From an uncultured Pelagibacteraceae bacterium (GTDB lineage: Bacteria > Pseudomonadota > Alphaproteobacteria > Pelagibacterales > Pelagibacteraceae): a stretch of DNA of 64,000 nucleotides. Location of the stretch: positions 62,001-126,000 of the forward strand of contig CACHVY010000003.1 in NCBI GenBank assembly GCA_902583455.1. Reading direction: 5' to 3'. Positions 45,060 to 53,321 of this stretch are shown here, piece after piece (positions within the stretch are counted from its first letter, which is position 1; each line of letters starts with the position of its first letter). The position numbers and the translations under genes are program-made. The notes beneath the pieces are model-generated. The model worked only from the letters and a program-made list of their open reading frames with translations, was not told the origin of the DNA and did not search any database.

Positions 45060-47210
45060 ATGGAGAATATTGAATTGGGTACTGTAAAATCTTTTGTAGA
45101 TACGCTTTGGGTAATAGATTGCGCTATTCTGGTATTTATTATGCAAGCTGGATTCATGTGCATGGAGACTGGTCTATCACGACACAAAAATAGCATTAAC
45201 GTTGCCTTAAAAAATGCTGCAGACTTTGGTGTAGCGGTCGTTGTTTTTTGGATCTTTGGATTTGGTTTAATGTTTGGAAAAAGCTTTAATGGATTGTTTG
45301 GAACAGACTTATTTTTATTCAAGACAGATATAGCTGAATATATGGTTTACTTTGTGTTTCAAGCAATGTTTGTTGCTACTGCTGCAACTATTATCTCAGG
45401 TGCTGTTGCAGAGAGAATGAAGTTCAATGGTTACATAATTATTACAATATTAGCAACTGGAATAATTTATCCAATTGTAGGCCATTGGGCATGGTCCTCA
45501 AGCTATCTTAGTAATATGGATGCTGAAAGACAATTGTTGGAGATAACTGGCCAAATAAGTACAGGCGGGTGGTTAAGTAAAATAGGTTTTATCGATTTTG
45601 CTGGTAGTACTATTGTCCATTCAGTTGGTGGATGGATGGCACTTGCAGCTGTTATGATTTTGGGACCAAGAATAGGAAAGTATTCAAAAGCAAACAAAGG
45701 AAAGTTTACAGGTTCTAGTTTTCCTTTAGCAGTATTAGGAACATTAATACTTTGGTTTGGTTGGTTTGGTTTTAACGGTGGAAGTAATGGTGCAATGGAT
45801 GAAGCTGTACCACTAATATTAATTAATACCTTTTTAGCAGCTTCATTTGGTTTACTGACAGGGCTTGGTATTTCTTTTACTTTATTTAAAAAACCAGATC
45901 CTTATTATGTTATTCTTGGGCCATTAGCAGGTTTAGTTGCTATAACTGCTGGGTGCAACTCAATGTCATCCGTTGTTTCAATATTTGTTGGAATAGTTGG
46001 CGCCATAATTGCGATACTAGTTAATGAAATTTTGCACAAATACGAAATTGATGATGTAGTAGGAGCTATACCAGTTCACTTAGCAGCTGGAGTCTGGGGA
46101 ACTTTAGCCGTTGGTTTATTTAGCGATTTAGATTTGTTAGGCACTGGTTTAAGTAGAATTGAGCAAATAGAGGCACAATTAATTGGTATAATTTCAATTG
46201 GAACATTTTCTTTCGTAGGTTCCTATATTATCTTAAATATTTTAAATAAAATTTATCCTTTACGAGTAAGCCCTATTCAAGAAGAGCTCGGCCTTAATAT
46301 TGCAGAGCATAATGCAACTTCAGTAGAACATGATTTAATTTCTATTTTAGAAAAACAATCTGAGAGTGGAGATTTAACTATTAGAGGACCGCAAGACCCA
46401 TTTACTGCAGGGGGTGTGATAGGTTTATATTATAACAAACTAATGAGCAAACTAGAGACTAGTGAAATAGAAAAACAAAAGTGGAGAAATAGAATTACAA
46501 ATGAAGTTAAACTTGCAGTAAAAGTTCAAGAAAACTTTCTTCCTAAAAGAAATTTAGATAATTATCCTGTGCATGGTATCAACATTGCTGCCAGAGAGGT
46601 TTCTGGAGATTTTTTTAGTTTTTATCCACACAATGAAAGTGTTTATTTCATTATTGCAGACGTGGCTGGAAAAGGAATTCATGCAGGAATGGTTATGGCT
46701 AAAGCCTCCACTCTCTTTGAAATAATGTCGAGAGATAAAGTTGACGTTGATGAAATGACTTTCCACATGAATAATGATTTACATATAACAAAAACAGCCG
46801 GGATGTTTGTTACCTCAATTATAGGCAATTATAATGTTAAAAGTGGAGAATTAAATTGGGTAAATGCTGGCCATCAGCCCGCTTTATTGAGAGATGAAAA
46901 AGGTAATTTTGAGGAGTTTGCGAGCAAATCACCTCCATTAGGAGTTGTAAAACAAAACTCAAAAAATGATTATTTTATCAATAAATCTAATCTAAATGGA
47001 AATAGGTTCTACGCTTTTACTGATGGTTTATCAGAAAGCCTGGATAAAAATAATAAAGAGATTGGTATTGAGGGCTCTAAAGAAGTTATTAATAAAAATT
47101 TTAATAAAGATTTGCAAGATGAACTTAATGACATTGCTAAAGAAATAAAATCTAACGCTAAAAATCATCAATTAAGTGATGATTTAACTGTTTTAGCTAT
47201 CGGAAAATAA
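45060..47210 (+). CDS. amt: Ammonium transporter (Amt) fused to C-terminal SpoIIE/PP2C-type phosphatase domain
   Basis: Amt: 'FIMQAGFMCMETGLSRHKNSINVALKNAADF', 'GGWMALAAVMILGPR', 'FGFNGGSNGAMDE', 'VHLAAGVWGTLAVGLF'; phosphatase: 'VSGDFFSF', 'FIIADVAGKGIHAGMVMAKAS', 'WVNAGHQPALL', 'AFTDGLSE', 'DDLTVLAIG'. Confidence 0.95.
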   Translation: MENIELGTVKSFVDTLWVIDCAILVFIMQAGFMCMETGLSRHKNSINVALKNAADFGVAVVVFWIFGFGLMFGKSFNGLFGTDLFLFKTDIAEYMVYFVFQAMFVATAATIISGAVAERMKFNGYIIITILATGIIYPIVGHWAWSSSYLSNMDAERQLLEITGQISTGGWLSKIGFIDFAGSTIVHSVGGWMALAAVMILGPRIGKYSKANKGKFTGSSFPLAVLGTLILWFGWFGFNGGSNGAMDEAVPLILINTFLAASFGLLTGLGISFTLFKKPDPYYVILGPLAGLVAITAGCNSMSSVVSIFVGIVGAIIAILVNEILHKYEIDDVVGAIPVHLAAGVWGTLAVGLFSDLDLLGTGLSRIEQIEAQLIGIISIGTFSFVGSYIILNILNKIYPLRVSPIQEELGLNIAEHNATSVEHDLISILEKQSESGDLTIRGPQDPFTAGGVIGLYYNKLMSKLETSEIEKQKWRNRITNEVKLAVKVQENFLPKRNLDNYPVHGINIAAREVSGDFFSFYPHNESVYFIIADVAGKGIHAGMVMAKASTLFEIMSRDKVDVDEMTFHMNNDLHITKTAGMFVTSIIGNYNVKSGELNWVNAGHQPALLRDEKGNFEEFASKSPPLGVVKQNSKNDYFINKSNLNGNRFYAFTDGLSESLDKNNKEIGIEGSKEVINKNFNKDLQDELNDIAKEIKSNAKNHQLSDDLTVLAIGK

Positions 47211-47214
47211 TTTT

Positions 47215-48495
47215 TCACCCAATTCTAATTTTTGGCATACAGTAAAAATCTGCAGTATCTATTTTTGACGAATATTCTCTTCTCATGTTCCATTTTTTAT
47301 GCACCCCAGCACTTGCAAGGCTCAAAGTAGACCTGCCATATCGGTAGTTAGTATTATCAATTGATTTCATTAACTTATTTATTTTTTCATCCCTCTCTGA
47401 TGAAAACAAATTTTTCTTTTCAATATCATTTGACAATCCTGTTAGCATTACTCCTGCTTTTTGATAACGATAACCATTTTTAAAAATATTTTCTAAAATA
47501 GAAATAGCTGCTTTCACTATTTCGATACTGTTATTTGTTGCAATTGGAAAGTCTATTGTTTTGGAATTTGAATAATATCCAAAGTTTCTTTGAAAAGGGC
47601 TAGTTCTTACAAAAACTGTTATTGCTTTTGCAACCAAAGATTCTGATCTTACCTTTTCAGAAGCATTCAGACAATAATTTGCAACTGCTTCTTTTAATTC
47701 TTGAAAACTTTCAACCCTTTTTCCAAAAGAACGTGAGACTACACAACTTTTTCTCTTTGAAGTAGTTTTTTCAAGATCTATGCAAGGCACACCTCTTAGT
47801 TCCATTGCTGTCCTTGAACTTAAAACATTTGAAGATTTTTTTATCCAGGTGTTAGATTTATTTTTTAATTGTTTAGCATTATATATTCCATTTTTCTGAT
47901 AAAATTTCGTTAATTGTCTACCAACCCCCCATACATCATTTATTTCTATTTTTTCCAATATCGGATCAAGATTCTCAACGCCAATCAAACTTGTAACACC
48001 TGATTGTTTTTTCTTTGCAATATGATTTGCAATTTTGCTCAGAGTTTTAGTTTTCGCTATTCCTATACTGGTTGGAATACCAGTCCATTGCAGCACAGTA
48101 TTTCTTATCTCTTTCCCAACATCCGTTATTTCATTGTCTGGAAAATTAGACAAATCCATAAACGCTTCATCTATTGAGTACACCTCTATATCAGAATTAA
48201 ATCTTTTTAATGTTCTCATTACTCTTCTTGATAGATCTCCGTATAAAGAATAGTTTGAAGAAAAAACTTGTACATTATTTTTAATAATTATATTTTTTGC
48301 TTTGAAATATGGTTCTCCCATTTTTATTCCAAGAGCTTTTGCTTCATTAGATCTTGAAATAATACAGCCGTCATTGTTGGATAAAACAACGACAGGTTTT
48401 TTTCTTATTTTAGGATTAAATAATCTTTCACAAGATACATAGAAAGAATTACAATCGACCAGTGCTATTTTTTTAGTAAACCGAGTGGATGACAT
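47215..48495 (-). CDS. umuC: DNA polymerase V subunit UmuC (Y-family)
   Basis: 'ALVDCNSFYVSCERLFNP', 'VVVLSNNDGCIISRSNEAKALGI', 'VYSIDEAFMDL'. Confidence 0.97.
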   Translation of the reverse strand: MSSTRFTKKIALVDCNSFYVSCERLFNPKIRKKPVVVLSNNDGCIISRSNEAKALGIKMGEPYFKAKNIIIKNNVQVFSSNYSLYGDLSRRVMRTLKRFNSDIEVYSIDEAFMDLSNFPDNEITDVGKEIRNTVLQWTGIPTSIGIAKTKTLSKIANHIAKKKQSGVTSLIGVENLDPILEKIEINDVWGVGRQLTKFYQKNGIYNAKQLKNKSNTWIKKSSNVLSSRTAMELRGVPCIDLEKTTSKRKSCVVSRSFGKRVESFQELKEAVANYCLNASEKVRSESLVAKAITVFVRTSPFQRNFGYYSNSKTIDFPIATNNSIEIVKAAISILENIFKNGYRYQKAGVMLTGLSNDIEKKNLFSSERDEKINKLMKSIDNTNYRYGRSTLSLASAGVHKKWNMRREYSSKIDTADFYCMPKIRIG

Positions 48496-48868
48496 AAGTT
48501 ACAACTCCCCAAATAAAGATATCTTCTTCTTCGTTAATTAAAATTCGATCTTTAAAGTTTTTAGATCCTGAAGTAAGAAATTTTTTATCTCTTTCCTGGA
48601 CAAAACTTTTAACAACTAACTCATCGTGAACATTCGCAATTACAGTTGAAAAATTTTTTGGTTTTAAACTTTTATCAACCACCAATATATCCCCATCATT
48701 AATACCAACATCAGTCATAGATTTACCTTGTACTCTAATCACAAAAGTTGCTGGAACATTCCTTATTAAATGAACATTAAGATCTATATCTTCTTCTATG
48801 TAGTCTGTAGCAGGAGACGGAAAACCAGCCCCAGCTTTGTGTAAATAATAAGGTATTGTAATCTTCAT
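48473..48868 (-). CDS. umuD: UmuD (LexA-like S24 peptidase, pol V subunit)
   Basis: 'GAGFPSPATDYIEEDIDLNVHLI' cleavage region, 'GKSMTDVGINDGDILVVDKS' catalytic Ser; next to umuC. Confidence 0.96.
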   Translation of the reverse strand: MKITIPYYLHKAGAGFPSPATDYIEEDIDLNVHLIRNVPATFVIRVQGKSMTDVGINDGDILVVDKSLKPKNFSTVIANVHDELVVKSFVQERDKKFLTSGSKNFKDRILINEEEDIFIWGVVTYVIHSVY

Positions 48869-48872
48869 AAAT

Positions 48873-48887
48873 GTTCTTATTTTGTTC
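48873..48887. promoter_or_regulatory. LexA/SOS box GTTC-TTATTTT-GTTC upstream of umuD
   Basis: Perfect match to alphaproteobacterial GTTC-N7-GTTC consensus, 5 nt from the umuD start. Confidence 0.85.
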
Positions 48888-48949
48888 TTTTAATATTTAT
48901 AGCCTAATAATTAAATGTAGTCAAATAGGTTGTATTTTGAGTCTGAAAT

Positions 48950-48971
48950 TGAATCAAAAGTGAATCAAAAG
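48950..48971. repeat. Tandem 11-bp direct repeat TGAATCAAAAG x2 in umuD/GFA divergent intergenic region
   Basis: Read directly: tgaatcaaaagtgaatcaaaag. Confidence 0.8.
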
Positions 48972-49035
48972 GTGAACATTCAAACTAGATATTGTTGTGT
49001 TGTGGATAACTTTTACAATAGATAGACTAAATGAA

Positions 49036-49404
49036 ATGAGAAAATTAATCTGTCATTGTGGTCTTATAGAAATTGAGATTGATATAAAAGATAGTTTTGA
49101 AGATTTATACAGATGTAATTGTTCAATGTGCATTAGGAAAGGAGCAATTACTGCAATTGTAAACAAAGAAGATTTAAAAGTAGTTAAAGGTATGAATAAA
49201 TTAAAATGTTATCAATTCAAAACAAAGGTAGCAAAACATTATTTCTGCTCTAATTGTGGAATTCAAACTCATAATCTAAGAAGAAGAGATCCAAATACAT
49301 ATGGTATTAATGTTGCGTGTATCGATGATTTATCTACAAATGAACTATTTAACTTTAAAGTAAGAATAAATGATGGAAGAAATCATATAATGGATAGGCA
49401 ATAA
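49036..49404 (+). CDS. GFA/CENP-V family zinc protein, paralog 1 (start revised from 48997)
   Basis: 'CHCGLIEIEI', 'RCNCSMCIRKGA', 'HYFCSNCGIQTHN' zinc cysteines; in-frame ATG directly before the conserved domain. Confidence 0.88.
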   Translation: MRKLICHCGLIEIEIDIKDSFEDLYRCNCSMCIRKGAITAIVNKEDLKVVKGMNKLKCYQFKTKVAKHYFCSNCGIQTHNLRRRDPNTYGINVACIDDLSTNELFNFKVRINDGRNHIMDRQ

Positions 49405-49406
49405 TT

Positions 49407-49778
49407 GTGAAAAAAAAATTAACATGTCATTGTGGAGAATTTGAAGCAGAAGTAACAATACCTGAAAATGGTATCGAAAAAGTTATGAGATGTAATTGTA
49501 CTTTATGTAAGAGAAAAGGTTACGTAATCGGAGTTTTAGGTGAAAATGACTTTAAAATTATAAAAGGTGAAAAGTTTTTAAAACTTTATCAGTACTATAC
49601 AAAAGCCGCAAAACATTATTTCTGTTCAATATGTGGAATTCATACACACAATAGACCAAGAATAAATCCTAAAATATTTGGTATTAATGTAGCATGTGTA
49701 GAGGGCATAGATCCATTCGAATTAAAAAATGTTGGACTTAATGATGGTGAAAACCATCCACTAGATCAAAAGAATTAA
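49407..49778 (+). CDS. GFA/CENP-V family zinc protein, paralog 2 (GTG start)
   Basis: 'CHCGEFEAEV', 'RCNCTLCKRKGY', 'HYFCSICGIHTHN'; tandem duplicate of upstream gene. Confidence 0.9.
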   Translation: MKKKLTCHCGEFEAEVTIPENGIEKVMRCNCTLCKRKGYVIGVLGENDFKIIKGEKFLKLYQYYTKAAKHYFCSICGIHTHNRPRINPKIFGINVACVEGIDPFELKNVGLNDGENHPLDQKN

Positions 49779-50707
49779 TGCTTAATCATTTAGATTGTTA
49801 CCAAAAGGTAAAGAAAAAGTGTTTTAAATTTATTAATTTACAGGAAACTAAAAAAGAAAAATTTAATAATAAAGAAAAAATGATTAAAAGTTTTTTAATT
49901 CCAATTTGTTTTTGGATTAATAAAAATAAACCACAAAATAAAACATTTATTATAGGACTTGCCGGTGGCCAAGGAACTGGTAAGACAACTATATCTTCTT
50001 TAATAAAATTAATATTATCAACTTATTTTAAATTTAGTGTATTTAAAGTCTCTATTGACGATTTTTATAAAACTAGAAAAGAGAGACTAAAACTATCAAA
50101 ATCAAAACATCCCCTACTTTTAACAAGAGGTGTGCCAGGAACACATGACGTTAATATGATTAATACACTTTTTTATAATGTAAAAAAAAAGAAATTTAAT
50201 AGTATGTTGATACCAAAATTTGATAAATCAATAGATGATCGGTGCAACAAAAAACTTTGGTACAAGATAAAGAAAAAACCTGATGTGTTGATTTTAGAGG
50301 GGTGGTGTGTTGGAGCAAAACCAGAGAAAAGAGACACTTTAAATAAGTCAATCAACAAATTAGAGAAAAATTTAGATAGTAAAAAAAAGTGGAGACTGTA
50401 TGTTAATAATCAATTAAAAAATAAATATTCCAAGCTATTTAATCAAATTGACAGTTTATTATATTTAAAGGCTAAAAATTTTAATCTACTCAAACGTTGG
50501 AGAATTAAACAAGAAAAAAAACTTAAATTAAAAAATAAAAGAAAAAAAAATAATAAAATTATGAATAATTCTGAAGTTTTAAATTTTATGATGACATATC
50601 AAAGGATTACACAAAATATGTTTAAAATTGCGCCAAAACACTCATCTATTATTATTGACTTAAATGACAGGCATCAAATAAAAAGAGTTAAATTTAAAAA
50701 TGTATAA
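49778..50707 (+). CDS. P-loop kinase, glycerate kinase (GLYK/Tda10)-like
   Basis: 'GLAGGQGTGKTTISSLI', 'VSIDDFYKTRKERLKLSKSKHPLLLTRGVPGTHDVNMI', 'LILEGWCVGAKP'. Confidence 0.85.
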   Translation: MLNHLDCYQKVKKKCFKFINLQETKKEKFNNKEKMIKSFLIPICFWINKNKPQNKTFIIGLAGGQGTGKTTISSLIKLILSTYFKFSVFKVSIDDFYKTRKERLKLSKSKHPLLLTRGVPGTHDVNMINTLFYNVKKKKFNSMLIPKFDKSIDDRCNKKLWYKIKKKPDVLILEGWCVGAKPEKRDTLNKSINKLEKNLDSKKKWRLYVNNQLKNKYSKLFNQIDSLLYLKAKNFNLLKRWRIKQEKKLKLKNKRKKNNKIMNNSEVLNFMMTYQRITQNMFKIAPKHSSIIIDLNDRHQIKRVKFKNV

Positions 50708-52001
50708 AAAAATATTTTTAATCTTGTTTTATTGTTCAATTTTTGGGCAATCTAATGCTGATGATTTAATGACGGCATTATCTGATGCATACTATAAAAA
50801 TCCAGAACTTAATGCTGAAAGAGAAAATATTTTAGTTTCTAAAGAAGATCTTAAAATATCAAGAAGTGAATTTTTACCATCAATCACAATTACCGGATCC
50901 AAAAGTGAACAAACCACTGATAAATTAACAGATAGATCTGGAAATAATACGGCTATTACAGATGTAGACACCGAAACTCAGAAAATAATTATAGAACAAA
51001 CTTTATTTCAAGGACTTGGTGGAAAAGCTGATTTAGATAAAAGCAAGATTGGAATAGATTTAGCGGAAGCAAATTTATTAAAGAAAGAACAAGAAATAAT
51101 CTTGATAGCTGCGGAAGCTTATAGCGGGCTTACTTTTGCAAAAAAAAAGCTAGATATTAATAAAGAAAATTTAAGTTTACTTGAAAGACAAGTTGAAACA
51201 GACCAAAATAGATTGGAAAACGGTTTAATAACACTTGCTGATTTAGCTCAATCCGAGTCTTCCCTTGCAGGAGCAGAGGCACAATTTATCAATTCAAAAA
51301 ATGATTTAGTAACAGCAAAATTAACTTATGAAAAAATCATTGGTCCTTTAGATGACATTGATTTAATTAATGGAAGTATAAATTTAAATTTTGATGTTCC
51401 TGAAAGTTTAAATAAAGCTATTGAATTGTCTATTGGTAATAACCCAGATTTAAAAATCGCAAAATTAGAGTATGAGCAATCACAACAAGATGTTAAAATA
51501 GCATTAGCTGAATTTTCACCAACCGCTAAATTGTCAGCCGAGTCCACCAAAACTAATGATTTAAGCTCTACTGTGGACGAGAGAGATCAAGATACTCTTA
51601 AAGCGGAAATAACTTGGCCCCTATTTAAGGGAGGCAAAAATTCAGCTTCTTTAGAAAGAAGTAAAAGACTGAACAACAGAAAAAAACTACTTTTAGATAA
51701 CGCGCTAAGAACTAATGAGACAAATGTTGCAAGCGCATGGTCAAGTTTTCAATCATCAGAGAGCGCCTTAACATCTGTTAGATCCCAAGTTAATGCAGCA
51801 GAAATTGCAAACGAAGGTATTACAGTTGAGTACGAGACAGGTCTTGGAAGAACTACTCTAGATGTTATTCAATCAAATACAATTTTACTAACATCAAGAA
51901 TTAATTTAGCTAATTCAGAGAGAAACTTTTTCTTATCTCAGCTGGAACTATTAAAGTCTATTGGACTTTTGAACGCTAAATATCTCAAAATAGTTAAGTA
52001 A
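50700..52001 (+). CDS. tolC: TolC-family outer membrane efflux protein
   Basis: 'LMTALSDAYYKNPELNAERENI', repeated OEP helices, 'YETGLGRTTLDVIQSNTILLTSRINLANSERNFFLSQLELL'. Confidence 0.92.
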   Translation: MYKKIFLILFYCSIFGQSNADDLMTALSDAYYKNPELNAERENILVSKEDLKISRSEFLPSITITGSKSEQTTDKLTDRSGNNTAITDVDTETQKIIIEQTLFQGLGGKADLDKSKIGIDLAEANLLKKEQEIILIAAEAYSGLTFAKKKLDINKENLSLLERQVETDQNRLENGLITLADLAQSESSLAGAEAQFINSKNDLVTAKLTYEKIIGPLDDIDLINGSINLNFDVPESLNKAIELSIGNNPDLKIAKLEYEQSQQDVKIALAEFSPTAKLSAESTKTNDLSSTVDERDQDTLKAEITWPLFKGGKNSASLERSKRLNNRKKLLLDNALRTNETNVASAWSSFQSSESALTSVRSQVNAAEIANEGITVEYETGLGRTTLDVIQSNTILLTSRINLANSERNFFLSQLELLKSIGLLNAKYLKIVK

Positions 52002-52032
52002 ATGGACTATTATTTTTAATTCTTGCCAATGA

Positions 52033-52047
52033 GAACAAAATGTGTAC
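52033..52047. promoter_or_regulatory. Candidate SOS box upstream of recA (GAAC-AAAATGT-GTAC; reverse complement GTAC-ACATTTT-GTTC)
   Basis: One mismatch to GTTC-N7-GTTC and shares TTTTGTTC with the umuD box; about 50 nt before recA ATG. Confidence 0.6.
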
Positions 52048-52097
52048 ATTTATTAGTATGATTCGTATGTTAAAAAACACAAAAAAAGAGGAAAAAT

Positions 52098-53222
52098 ATG
52101 AGTAAAAATAATTTAAAAGTAGTTAAATCAGCAAAAGATAAAGATTTGGAAAATAAAGAGAAAAATAAAGCTCTAGAAGCAGCTATTAGTCAGATTACAG
52201 ATAACTTTGGAAAAGGCTCTGTGATGAAGCTTGGCCAAAAAAAAGCAATGGATATAGAGTCTATTTCTACAGGCTCATTAAGCTTGGATTTAGCGCTAGG
52301 TATTGGTGGATTACCGAAAGGAAGAATTGTTGAAATTTATGGTCCAGAATCTTCTGGAAAAACAACACTTGCTCTTCAAGTAATCGCTGAAGCTCAAAAA
52401 TCTGGTGGAATATGCGCATTCGTTGATGCAGAGCATGCTTTAGACCCAGTATATGCAAAAAAATTAGGTGTAAATACAGAGGAATTATTAATTTCTCAAC
52501 CTGATGCTGGTGAGCAAGCACTAGAGATAGCAGATACACTTGTTAAATCAGGTTCTATTTCTGTAATAGTTATCGACTCAGTGGCAGCATTAACACCAAA
52601 AGCTGAAATCGAAGGGGACATGGGAGACCATCACGTAGGTCTTCAATCAAGATTAATGAGCCAGGCTTTGAGAAAATTAACTAGCTCAATATCAAACACA
52701 AATACAATGATGATTTTCATTAATCAAATCAGAATGAAAATAGGTGTTATGTTTGGAAGTCCTGAAACTACATCAGGTGGAAATGCATTAAAATTCTACT
52801 CATCTGTAAGAATGGATATTAGAAGAATTGGTGCGATAAAAGATAAAGATGCAATCATTGGTAACTCTACAAGGGTTAAGGTTGTTAAAAACAAAGTATC
52901 TCCTCCATTTAAAGTAGTTGAGTTTGATCTAATGTATGGAAAAGGAATTAGTAAAGTAGGTGAATTAATTGATCTTGGTGCAAAAGCAGAGATTGTTGAA
53001 AAATCTGGCGCATGGTATGCATACAAAGGTGAGAAAATTGGTCAAGGAAGAGAAAATGCCAAAATCTACTTAGAACAAAATCCAAAAGTTGCTGCTGAAA
53101 TAGAAATGGCAATTAGAGAAAAAGCAGGCGTGATCACTAAAAAAATAGAAGGCAATCCACTTGATCAGGAGAAAATAGAAGCGAGCCAAAAAGAAGAGAC
53201 TCCTCCTGCAAAAAAGAATTAG
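52098..53222 (+). CDS. recA: Recombinase RecA
   Basis: '[20 protein letters not shown]', '[18 protein letters not shown]', '[28 protein letters not shown]'. Confidence 0.99.
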   Translation: MSKNNLKVVKSAKDKDLENKEKNKALEAAISQITDNFGKGSVMKLGQKKAMDIESISTGSLSLDLALGIGGLPKGRIVEIYGPESSGKTTLALQVIAEAQKSGGICAFVDAEHALDPVYAKKLGVNTEELLISQPDAGEQALEIADTLVKSGSISVIVIDSVAALTPKAEIEGDMGDHHVGLQSRLMSQALRKLTSSISNTNTMMIFINQIRMKIGVMFGSPETTSGGNALKFYSSVRMDIRRIGAIKDKDAIIGNSTRVKVVKNKVSPPFKVVEFDLMYGKGISKVGELIDLGAKAEIVEKSGAWYAYKGEKIGQGRENAKIYLEQNPKVAAEIEMAIREKAGVITKKIEGNPLDQEKIEASQKEETPPAKKN

Positions 53223-53244
53223 CTAAATAGTCATTATTAGTAAT

Positions 53245-53271
53245 AAAAGGCGTCCTATCGGACGCCTTTTT
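53245..53271 (+). terminator. Rho-independent terminator after recA
   Basis: Perfect 11-bp stem AAAAGGCGTCC/GGACGCCTTTT with TATC loop. Confidence 0.92.
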
Positions 53272-53321
53272 CCCCTTTAACATTATAGACATCATTTAAA
53301 AAAGCTGTATTTTAAAAAGAT

